Positions 27,224 through 35,914 of a stretch of 64,000 nt of DNA are shown in pieces. The stretch's first letter is position 1, and the number at the start of each line of letters is the position of its first letter. The stretch comes from Massilia sp. Se16.2.3 (GTDB taxonomy: Bacteria; Pseudomonadota; Gammaproteobacteria; Burkholderiales; Burkholderiaceae_D). The stretch covers positions 4,030,001 through 4,094,000 of the forward strand of contig NZ_CP050451.1 of the NCBI RefSeq assembly GCF_014171595.1. The letters are read 5' to 3'. The translations under genes and the position numbers were made by a program. A model generated the notes under the pieces. It did not search any database. It had not been told where the DNA came from and saw only the letters and a program-made list of their open reading frames with translations.

Positions 27224-27324
27224 CAGGGCGCAGTTACACGTTCGAGGATTGGCTGGCACGGCGTAGCCGACATTGACGCTCTTGCCTTCAAGGCAGTTAG
27301 CGCCCCGGGCATTCTTTGGAGACT

Positions 27325-27876
27325 TCAAGGCCTCTCGATCACATCACCACCGGACCGCAACATGTATCCCGGCACTTTCGGCGACTCGAGCCGCCAGTGA
27401 AACTTGATGCCGCTATCGGTCCAGACAAAGTACAGCCAGAGGGTTTTGTCCGGCAATTTTCCTGGAGGGGTTTCACGCATGGCTCGGATCACTTCGTCGA
27501 TCACGTCCTGCGGCACGCGGTCCCTGATGATGACCCGTTCGACATGCTCAGGGAGCGCCATGAGTTCTTCCCGCGAGTACTCTCTGCCAGTAAGGTATTC
27601 ACTCCACTCGAACTCCACCCATTCAGGCAATTGCCGACCGTCCGGTGCCGCCCCTTCAGTCTTCCCGTTGTTTAACCAATCCTTGGTCCGACTCAGCCCG
27701 CCAGGTCCGGGGAAACGCTGCCCGCCAGGCAATCGCCCTCCGCTGCAAATAATCGTAATACCTTCCTTCAGGGAAGCAAAATGCAGCACCATCCCGGGGC
27801 CTTGATCGTCGTCACAGCCCGCGCCAAGCATGCCGACGAGTCCTGCAAACAGTGATTTGATTACGGTACGTCTCAT
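27325..27876 (-). CDS. Putative immunity lipoprotein, paralogue 3 (subtype A)
   Basis: A 183-residue lipoprotein almost identical to paralogue 5, including DDDQGPGM after the lipobox and ITIICSGGRLPGG. Differences cluster in VPQDVIDEVIRAMRETPPG and RLESPKVPGYML. Together with paralogue 2 upstream it forms a two-gene block repeated as paralogues 4 and 5. The open frame again continues upstream through a toxin-tail remnant. Confidence 0.75.
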   Translation of the reverse strand: MRRTVIKSLFAGLVGMLGAGCDDDQGPGMVLHFASLKEGITIICSGGRLPGGQRFPGPGGLSRTKDWLNNGKTEGAAPDGRQLPEWVEFEWSEYLTGREYSREELMALPEHVERVIIRDRVPQDVIDEVIRAMRETPPGKLPDKTLWLYFVWTDSGIKFHWRLESPKVPGYMLRSGGDVIERP

Positions 27877-27977
27877 CAGGGCGCAGTTACACGTTCGAGG
27901 ATTGGCTGGAGCGGAGTAGCCGAAATCGACGCTCTTGCCTTCAAGGCAATTAGCGCCCTTAGCATTCTTTGGAGACT

Positions 27978-28532
27978 TCAATGCGTCCCGATCACATCGC
28001 CACCGGACCGCAACACATACCCGGGTACTTTCGGCGATTCGAGCCGCCAGTGAAACTTGATGCCGCCATCGGTCCATACAAAATTCAACCAGAGCGTTTT
28101 ATCCGGCAATTTCCCCGGCGCTGCTTCACGCCTGGAACGGGTCGCTTCGTCGATCACGTCCTGCGGCACGCGGTCACGGATAATGATCCGTTCGACATGC
28201 ACAGGTAGCGCCAAGAGTTCTTCCCGCGAATACTCTTTCTCATCAACGTATTCTTTCCACTCGAACTCCACCCATTCCGGCAATTGCCGGCCGTCCGGTG
28301 CCGCGCCCTCCGTCTTCCCGTTGTTTAGCCAATCTTTAGTCCGCCCAATCGCGCCGGGGCCAGGAAAGCGGTTCCCCCCGGGAAGATTTCCTCCCCGACA
28401 AGCAACTGTAACGCCCTCCTTCAGGGAAGCAAAATGCAGAACCATTCCGGGGCCTTCATCGGCCTCGACACAGCCGGCGCCAAGCATGCTGACGAGTCCT
28501 GCAAAAAGTGACTTGATCAGGGTACGTCTCAT
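27978..28532 (-). CDS. Putative immunity lipoprotein, paralogue 2 (subtype B)
   Basis: A 184-residue lipoprotein matching paralogue 4 over most of its length, with substitutions in LLALPVHVER, VIDEATRSRREAAPG and LWLNFVWTDGGIKF, ending VIGTH. In the spacer before it, the toxin-tail remnant keeps its stop codon (VNVGYAAPANPRTCN then TGA), so this ATG is the only reasonable start here. That supports the same start choice in the other copies. Confidence 0.75.
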   Translation of the reverse strand: MRRTLIKSLFAGLVSMLGAGCVEADEGPGMVLHFASLKEGVTVACRGGNLPGGNRFPGPGAIGRTKDWLNNGKTEGAAPDGRQLPEWVEFEWKEYVDEKEYSREELLALPVHVERIIIRDRVPQDVIDEATRSRREAAPGKLPDKTLWLNFVWTDGGIKFHWRLESPKVPGYVLRSGGDVIGTH

Positions 28533-28633
28533 AAGGGCTCAGTTACACGTTCGAGGATTGGCTGGCGCGGCGTAGCCGACATTGACGCTCTTGCCTTCAG
28601 GGCAGTAAGGGCCCTGGGCATTCTTTGGAGACT

Positions 28634-29188
28634 TCAAGGCCTCTCGATCACATCACCACCGGACCGCAACATGTAGCCCGGCACTTTCGGAGACTCGAGC
28701 CGCCAGTGAAACTTGATGCCGCCATCGGTCCAGACAAAGTACAGCCAGAGGGTTTTGTCCGGCAATTTTCCCGGCGGGGCTTCACGCCTGGAACGTATTG
28801 CTTCGTCGATCGCGTCTTGCGGCACCCGTGCTTTTATGTTGACGCGTTCGACATGCCGAGGAAGCGCACCCAGTTCTTCCTGTGAATACTCTTTATCGGC
28901 AACGTATTCTTTCCACTCGAACTCCACCCATTCCGGTAGCTGCCGGCCGTCCGGTGCCGCGCCCTCTGTCTTCCCCCCGGTTAACCAATCTTTGGTCCGA
29001 CTAAGCCCGCCCGGCCCAGGGAAATGCTGCCCGCCGGGTAATTGTCCTCCTCTGCAATTGATCACAATCCCTTCCCTAAGGGATGCAAAATGGAGGATCA
29101 TTCCGGGTCCTTCTTCGGCTTCGACACAACCAGCGCCAAGCATGCTGACGAGTCCTGCAAAAAGTGATTTGATCACGGTACGTCGCAT
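28634..29188 (-). CDS. Putative immunity lipoprotein, paralogue 1 (adjacent to the Rhs toxin)
   Basis: A 184-residue lipoprotein starting 7 bases after the rhs stop, so it is the presumed cognate immunity gene. Signal MRRTVIKSLFAGLVSMLGAGC followed by VEAEEGPGM; core IVINCRGGQLPGGQHF, EYVADKEYSQEELGALPRHVERVNIKARVPQDAIDEAI; ends VIERP. It is the most diverged in its central region. The Rhs C-terminus is a lipase-type toxin that would act on periplasm-facing membranes, and a periplasmic lipoprotein is the expected form of its antidote. Confidence 0.8.
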   Translation of the reverse strand: MRRTVIKSLFAGLVSMLGAGCVEAEEGPGMILHFASLREGIVINCRGGQLPGGQHFPGPGGLSRTKDWLTGGKTEGAAPDGRQLPEWVEFEWKEYVADKEYSQEELGALPRHVERVNIKARVPQDAIDEAIRSRREAPPGKLPDKTLWLYFVWTDGGIKFHWRLESPKVPGYMLRSGGDVIERP

Positions 29189-29195
29189 AGGGGGC

Positions 29196-32100
29196 TTAAT
29201 TACACGACTGGGGATTGGAAGGAATGACATAGCCAATATTCACGCCCTGGCTTTTGAGCCACTCGCTGTATTTTTTCATATCTACCAAGCCGACTGCCGG
29301 CGCACCACTGGGCCCGCACCACACAGGATAGTAATTGACGAAGCCTTTCGTCCATGCCGTATCGTTGCCAATCACTGCCCTGGTTTGTTTGACCTTGGTG
29401 CCGTCGCCATAGATGAAATCCCGGTCACCGAAGTTGGGTGCGTTTCCCGGATCATTCTTGTTGCCGCTTTTATCGTGCAGGATCGGGTTTGTCACGGTGC
29501 TCCAGCCATTGTCATTAACGACCGAGTCCAGCATTTTTATGCCCTGGTCTTTTGCCTGTTTGATCATCCACATCAGCGTAACATCGGATAGATCGCCGGT
29601 ACCGTAGCCGCCGCCAATATCGGCATGGCTGCCAATAAACCCCATCTCGATGCGATTGCCGCCGTTGGGCGAAGTCGGTGTATGCAAGATGGAGCGCCCA
29701 TTAAAGTTTGCCAATCCGCCCCGATGCTCGTTTAAGGCCACCGCATGCGCGGCAAACTTTACCTGCCCCGGCCCGGCTGCCGGCACGGCAAAGTTATACT
29801 TGGATTCATTACCATTCAAGTAGCCCAAGTGTGGCACGGTGTCCCATAAGCCCTCAAAACGCAGGCTTATGCAACGCGACTTCCCTGTCGCGCTAACATA
29901 TTTTCCGTCCTGCAAGCGCCCAGCCAACAGATTCATCCACACCCTGGCTTCCGCTGCGCCACGGCTGAATCCGATCACATCGATATCCAGCGTCGTGGTG
30001 CCGCCATCAGTATCGACGAACTTTTCGAGAAAACTAAAGCCCAGTTCGACACGCTGGTCGAAACCATCGCCATTCGCCATGTTGCCTTTGTAAGGCATGT
30101 CCTTATTGGTAGTCCCAATGCCAGTGATGTAAAAAGCTGGCCCATTATTACCGACATCATAGGCTTCATAAAACTTGCGCACATTCGAGATCGAATCACC
30201 CTTGGCAGCTGGATAACTATTACCAGTCCCATCGAACGCAAACAGGATCAGTCCGCTCGGATCGACATACTTGAGCGGATTTCCGTCCACGTACGCATAC
30301 GTATTGATCCCGGCCCTCAGTCCCAGCGGATCGGGTGACAGATACCGCCCTTGCCGGGGATCGTAGTAACGGTGGTCGTTGTAATACAGCCCCGTTTCCC
30401 CATCCTCGTACTGCCCCGGCAAGCGCAGGTTCATCTCGAACCCGCCGGTCCGTCCTGCCGCCGGAAGCAGCTTGCCAAATGGCGTATAGCCTGCCTGCCA
30501 CACCGGCTTGCCCGCCTCATCGGTCACCACCTCGGGCGCGCCCAGATGGTTGTGGTGCACGTAAGCAAGCCGCTCGGCGCCGCGGAACAGATGCCCCAGT
30601 GCGGTACCGATATCGGCCATCACCTGCCCGATGCCCGAGCGCTCCCCGTCGGCCAGATCCTCCCCACCGGCCGTGTCGATGACCTCGACCGGCGTGTCGC
30701 CCAGGTACAGGTACTGGCGCAGCAGCCTGCCCTGGTCATCGAGTTCGGCGACGATGCGCCGGTCCCGGTACAGGAAGTGGCGCTGCAGCTTGCCCGCCGT
30801 CTTGGCGATCCGCTCGCCCCGGTGGTTGTAGCGGTAGCTGGCAAGCAGTGTGCCGTTCTGCCTGACCGACAGCAGGCGTCCGTGCGCATCCCAGCCGTAC
30901 TCGCGGCCGTCGGTCATCAAAGGCTGGCCCGCGGCATCGTACTGGACGGCCGCTCCTTGCGCCGGCTGCGCGCGATTGCCGCCGTCGGCGTAGTTGACCC
31001 GCAGCGTGCCGCCTTCGCCGCCGGCCGCGTCTTCCTGCGCGAGCATGCGGTTACCTGCTCCATCGTAGAAGTAGTGCGACGTGCGCACGGTGCCTGCCGC
31101 GTCAAGCGTGGCCACGCCCTGCACGCCGCTGGCTGCGGCAATCAGGCGATCCTGCGCGTCATAGGCATAATCGCTGGCCCCTGCCGCGCCCGCGCTGGTG
31201 CAGCAGGTTGCCCTGCACATCCCACAGGTAGCGGTAATCGAGCAGCGCGTCCGGCTCGGCGGGTGCGCCCAGCGCACCGAGCACGGACAGGTCCCCGGGC
31301 TTGGCCGCGGGGCTGGCAGCCGGCGCCGCGGCATGCGCCGCGCGGATGCCGAGCAGCCGCTCCAGCGACACCCCTGCCAGCGGCGCTGTCGTGCCCGCCA
31401 CCTGGGCGCCGGCGCCGCTGGCGGGCCGGCGATGCAGTACTTGCGCCAGCATCCCGTTCGGTCCGCGCACCAGGCGCGCCTGCACTCCGTTGCCGTAGGT
31501 GTAGCCGGTCATGCCGGCGACCGAGCCGGTCACGTCCTTCACCACGGTCTGCGAGGGCAGCAGCCAGCGCAGCCAGCCCGTCTGGATGCGCTGGCGCTGC
31601 AGCTCCACCACCTGTCCCTGCGCATCGCGCCGGTACTCCAGCAGGCTGCCGTCGGGCAGCGTGCTGCTTGCCAGCCGGCCCAGTTCGTCATAGCTGTAGC
31701 GGGCGGTGCTGTCGACCCGGCGCCCGCTGTTGAGCACCAGGCTGATGGTGCGCGCCACGATGCGGCCCCGGTCGTCGTAGCGGTAGCTTTCGCGCTGATC
31801 GGGGTGCTCGAGGGCGACCAGGCGGCCCCCCGGTATTTCCACTCGGTGGTGACGCTCCCGCCCTGCCCCTTGCCAGACGCCGCGTGCACGACCACCGGCG
31901 GACGATGCGCCCGGCCACGTCGTACTGGTAGGTCGCCGTGTTGCCCAGCGCGTCGCGGCCGGCGACCAGCCGCCCGGCCTCGTCGTAACGATTGATGCGC
32001 AGCCCGCTGTCGGGGCTGACCACGGCAATCGCTCGGCCAAAGTCGTCGTGCACGGTGCGCGTGGCACCGCCGGTAGGGGCGTGAACCACGGCGGTGTTGC

Positions 32101-34474
32101 CGTTTGCATCGTACTCGAAGCCGATGGCGGTCGGCTGCAGGCGGGCGAACGCCGTGTTGCTGGCCGGTGTGAGCACGCCCAGCCGTCCTTGCCCGTCGTA
32201 GTCGTAACGCGTGGCGCGGCCCAGTGCGTCGACCTCCAGCTCGGGCCGGCCCCGGGCGTCATAGCGCATGCGGCGTACCGCGCCGTCGCCGTCGACGCTG
32301 GCGACGACCCGACCGTATTGATCGTACTCGTAGCGCTGGGCGCTGGCGAACGGTCCGCTGCGCGTGCTGCGCGCCAGCACATGCCCCTCGCCGTCGAGCT
32401 GGCGCTGCTCCACCACGCCCGGGTGCGACACGCTCCACAGATGGCGCCCGGCGTCGTCGAAACCATGGCGCGCCAGGGCGGTGTAGCCGCGCGGACCTTC
32501 CATGCCCACCTCGACCGGATTGCCCAGGGCGTCATAGCGTGTACGCTGCGCGACCCCGCCGATGCGCACTTCGTTCATGCGCCCGCGGCCGTCGTAGCGC
32601 AGTGCCGTCGACTTGCCGCCGTCCTCGATCGCGACAATGCGGCCCGCCTCGTCATAGCGGAATTTCGCGACCTCGTTCGCCGGGGCGGTGGTCGACACGA
32701 TCCGATTGCCGCGCTCGTCCCATTCGAACCGGGTAATGTCGGAATCAAACGGGGTGCCGGTTTTACCGTTGGGGAGCGGACCGTCGATGGCGGCCACCAG
32801 GCTGCGACCGTTGATCGTGCGGTAGGTGTAGCGAATGCTGCGGCTGATCGGCTGTGGCCCGGCATTCGGGCCGGAGGCCGGCGCCCAGCCGCTGTCGGTG
32901 ACCGTCAGCGGCTGGCCGTGCGCGTTGTAGCTGATCCGCGTAATGGCCTCCCTGCCCTCGGCCACGCTGGGGCGCGCGATCAGGGTCGGCTCGTCGAACT
33001 GGGCGTATTCGTAACGCACCACCAGCTGCGGCGCACCGGTTCTGCCGCCCACGTAGCGGATCCTGCGCACCGCCACTGGGCGGCTGCGGCTGTCGAGTTC
33101 GGTACGCAATGCCTGCACGGGCCGGCCGTTATCGTCGAGCTTGACGGCTTCGACCAGGCGCCCGAGATCGTCGTAGCCATAGCGAATGTTCGGTTCCGTG
33201 CATTGGGCACAGCCGGCGCCGCGCACTTCCAGCAGCCGATATGCCCCTGCCAGCACCGCGTAGCGGTAAACCGTCTTCTGTCCGAGGCTGTTGGTCAGGA
33301 CGGTCTGGCCGGCGCGGCTGAAGTCCAGGCTGACGCGGCCGCTGTTGCCGGCAAGGGTGCTGTCGACCGCCCGGCCATCGGCCGCATAGGTGTAGGTGGA
33401 CAGGCGTTTGAGATCCTTGCCGTCGCGTACGCTGATCCCGGTGAGCAGCGTCGGATGACGCGCGTCCTCATAGTGGTAATCGCGCCCCTGCAGCTTGTCG
33501 GGATAGCGCACCGACACCAAACTGGCCAGCATCAGTGCCTTGTCCACGCCGGCGCCCTCCGGCGAGGGCGCGCCGTGGCCATAGCTGTAGCGGCCCAGGG
33601 GACTGTCGATCGACTGCACGCCACGGAAAGCGTCGCCGGCGCGGCCGGCAGCCTTGTCGAGGTAATTCAGGCGCAGCTTGCGTCCTTGCGGATCGGTGAC
33701 GCTCAGCAGCAGTCCGGCACGGTCGCGCTGCAGCGCGACGAACTCGCCCGTTGGCGCAAGCATCTGAACCAGCTTGCCCGCGCTGTCAAAGCTCAGCCGT
33801 GTGCCGTCGTTCTGCTGCCACACGAACTCGTCGCCGCGGCTGCCACGGGTCACCCCGACGGTGCCCTGGGAAGGGTCAAGGCTTGCGCACAGGCTGGGAT
33901 TGCGTGGGTCGCGGCTGAAGATGCGGCGTGCGCCGTCGGCTTCGATGATCTGGATCGCCGTGGCGCTTGCATGCAGCTCGACTTCATAGGACAGCTTCCA
34001 GCCGCGGCCGACCAGGTTGGTCGAACTGCCCAGGCCGCTGAACGCACTGTTGTAGTAGCGCACGATTTCCAGCCCCAGCACCCCCGGCAGTGGCGCCATG
34101 TCGACCTCGCGCTGGAATTTATTGCCCGTCATCGTGTTGATCGGGTTGCCCGCTGCAGCGTTGCAGGGGGAACCGCCCACGCCCGGGGAGCACGACGGCG
34201 GTGGCGGCGTCGGCGTCGGCAGTGGCGTCGGCGTCGATGGCGGCGTCCCGGGGACGCAGCTCGTGTTCGGCGGGCACGGCGGCTGCCAGATGGGTGACTC
34301 CGCCTGGCTGCCACTACCGACGAAGGCCAGCGCCAGCAAGGCGCCACTGATGCGCTTGCGGGCCGTCGGGGGCGCATCGATGGGGCGGACCGGCAGCGTC
34401 CGCGCTGCGCTGGCGAACGGATTTCCTGCGCGGACAGGCAGGGCTGGGCGTGTGAACTGGCGTGAACGTATCAT
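29196..34474 (-). CDS. Rhs-repeat protein with a C-terminal Tle1/DUF2235-type phospholipase toxin domain, frame-disrupted
   Basis: About 1,760 residues when frames are joined. In order: a long basic N-terminus with a Sec-like signal (GALLALAFVGSGSQA, ~res 43-58), a Pro-rich linker, a DUF6531-like start (NPINTMTGNKFQ), a YD/RHS repeat core, the conserved core end YYDPRQGRYLSPDPLGLRAG plus DPSGL, and a ~350-residue toxin. The toxin has FAFDGTGNS, the lipase nucleophile GFSRGAAEAR and later H and D residues, as in T6SS Tle1 effectors (DUF2235) that cleave phospholipids. No PAAR domain is present. Three shifts: G-runs near 31824-31830 and 31893-31897, and a GC-dinucleotide stretch near 31180-31198. 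Confidence 0.88.
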
Positions 34475-34798
34475 GTGAGCTCAACTAGTGGCGCCGTGCC
34501 GGCCGGCTCGGCTTTCGAGTGGGATGTACACGAATGACTGGCCGATGCCGCGAATGCGTACTGATCCGTAGCATGCCAACGCGACTATACATCGAGATGT
34601 TGTCGCGAATATCACACATTTTCACAGGACGTGAAAACGTCGCCGTCCGACCGATTGGTTGCAGCCGCTTGCTGGAGCCTGCCGGCACGATGTATCGAAA
34701 GACAGGACGACGCTCAGGGCCCCGTTACGATTGGGGCGCCATTCGATGCCGGGTTGACCTTGGCCGGAAAACGCCAGGGCGACCTGGAATGGATGACC
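34475..34798. promoter_or_regulatory. Intergenic region upstream of rhs, with a palindrome
   Basis: 324 bases with no credible gene. It is more AT-rich around 34570-34640. A perfect inverted repeat TTTTCAC-AGGAC-GTGAAAA lies at 34619-34637, and a CGCGAC / GTCGCG pair with a 16-base spacer at 34590-34617 is next to it. Both are 115-165 bases before the rhs start and could be operator sites. No clear -35/-10 pair was found. Confidence 0.45.
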
Positions 34799-35398
34799 TC
34801 ACCATCCAAGGCCGATGCCGCCGGGATTGAGGAGCCGCTCAGCGCCCACGCCCGCGCGTCGGCGCCCCCGGGCAGCCCGCTCGCCAGCGCGGTCACGGCG
34901 TTCGGACAGTTCGTTGCGCGCGACCAGCATGCGGCTGCGGTGGTAGCCCTCGTTTTCGAAACGCACGTACTCGTTCGTCGCCACCAGCCATTCGCCATGG
35001 CGCGCGGTGCCGGCGATCAGTTCCCCGTCGGCGGCTTCGACCAGGCGCGCATGCACCGCGGCCACGTGGGTTCCAGCCTGCTCGCGCTCGGCCGGGGTCA
35101 TTGCCGCCAGCACCTCGGGCTGGACGCGCCCTTCCAGCGTGGCCGCAGCCCGGACCTGCTTCATGTAGGCGTTCTGGCAGCCTTCCCAGTCGGCGATCGT
35201 GCGGGCGATCGCGCGGATTTCCTGGTTCGTGCGCGATAGGGCGGGCACGGCGGGCGCCTTGCAGGACTGGTACTCCGCGCCGGTGTAGCCCGAGGTCCAG
35301 TAAGCGACCTGTGCATCCATCTGTGCATCGCGCGTGCCTGGCGCGGCCGAGGCCAGTCCCGTTGCCACCAACATCACGACTCCCGCCAGCAGTTTCAT
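34799..35398 (-). CDS. Hypothetical exported protein
   Basis: A 199-residue protein with a signal peptide (MKLLAGVVMLVATGLASAAPG) and a mostly helical mature part with cysteines in YQSCKAPAVPAL and EGCQNAYMKQV. The last ~30 residues (RRDRAGERAARGRRRAGVG) are Arg-rich and unlike the rest, so the natural C-terminus may lie in another frame after a further indel near 34890. No family recognised. The start ATG 35398 was chosen for the signal peptide. Confidence 0.65.
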   Translation of the reverse strand: MKLLAGVVMLVATGLASAAPGTRDAQMDAQVAYWTSGYTGAEYQSCKAPAVPALSRTNQEIRAIARTIADWEGCQNAYMKQVRAAATLEGRVQPEVLAAMTPAEREQAGTHVAAVHARLVEAADGELIAGTARHGEWLVATNEYVRFENEGYHRSRMLVARNELSERRDRAGERAARGRRRAGVGAERLLNPGGIGLGW

Positions 35399-35496
35399 AC
35401 ATGCCCCGACTTGAATGAATGGAAACCCATCATAACCGGGCAGTGTCAGTCTGGCAACGCTGTGGTATGCCCGGGGAAGCCCACGCCCTGCCGGCG

Positions 35497-35523
35497 AAAA
35501 AAAACCCCGCATTGCGCGGGGTT
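35497..35523 (-). terminator. Rho-independent terminator after a 46-codon gene
   Basis: AACCCCGC / GCGGGGTT stem with a 5-base loop and a minus-strand T8 run. It lies about 45 bases past the stop of the small minus-strand gene at 35570. Confidence 0.88.
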
Positions 35524-35569
35524 CTTGCTGGCTGATGCAATGCCGCTCCATGGCGGCTGCGTCCAGGTC

Positions 35570-35710
35570 TTACAGCGGCTGGGCACCATGCATGTACGCG
35601 TCGCCCGACAGTTCGAGCGAACGGCGCAGGAAGGCGCCCACCGTGCGGAGCAGGCGGCTGAAGGTCGTTTCGGCACGGTCGGCCGGGAAGGAAAGGGACA
35701 GTGCGTTCAT
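35570..35710 (-). CDS. 46-residue small protein of unknown function
   Basis: A short open frame, MNALSLSFPADRAETTFSRL continuing to a C-terminus MHGAQPL. Support comes from signals rather than homology: GGAG five bases before the ATG, an AT-rich upstream stretch (35740-35790), and a strong terminator just downstream. The product is predicted to be amphipathic, with a basic patch FLRRSLELSG. It could be a small regulatory or membrane-peripheral protein; no family is recognised. Confidence 0.6.
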   Translation of the reverse strand: MNALSLSFPADRAETTFSRLLRTVGAFLRRSLELSGDAYMHGAQPL

Positions 35711-35914
35711 GTGGGCTCCGAAGAAATTGGTTGGCGTTAGCGATTGCTACCACTGTAGCGCCGCCGAAGATATAAATCCAATTTCGAATTCCCATTTCCG
35801 AGATAACGCAGCCGCATAATCGGCATCCGTGCCGTCGGCCCAGCCACGGTCGGGTATCACGCCACACTATATCTTTCGGAGGAACCCTTTGACCTGCCTA
35901 TGGCGACGCAATCG

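Larger units (their letters stand above)
25358..29188 (-). repeat. Tandem array of six toxin-tail-plus-immunity units, ~655 bp each
   Basis: Gene ends fall at 25358, 26016, 26669, 27325, 27978 and 28634, a spacing of 653-658 bases. Each unit is an immunity gene plus a ~100-base spacer. Spacers at 26568-26668, 27224-27324, 27877-27977 and 28533-28633 encode remnants resembling the last ~15 residues of the Rhs toxin. The spacer at 25913-26015 keeps the end (PANPQPCN, stop) but has an indel. Confidence 0.9.

Noticed and set aside
25358..29188. Immunity array as an integron-like cassette array
   Set aside because: Spacers are toxin-tail remnants, not attC-like sites, all units are paralogues, and no integrase is nearby.
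25437..29591. Series of plus-strand frames opposite the immunity array
   Set aside because: They repeat with the array and mirror the lipoprotein genes, which have signal peptides and lipoboxes on the other strand.
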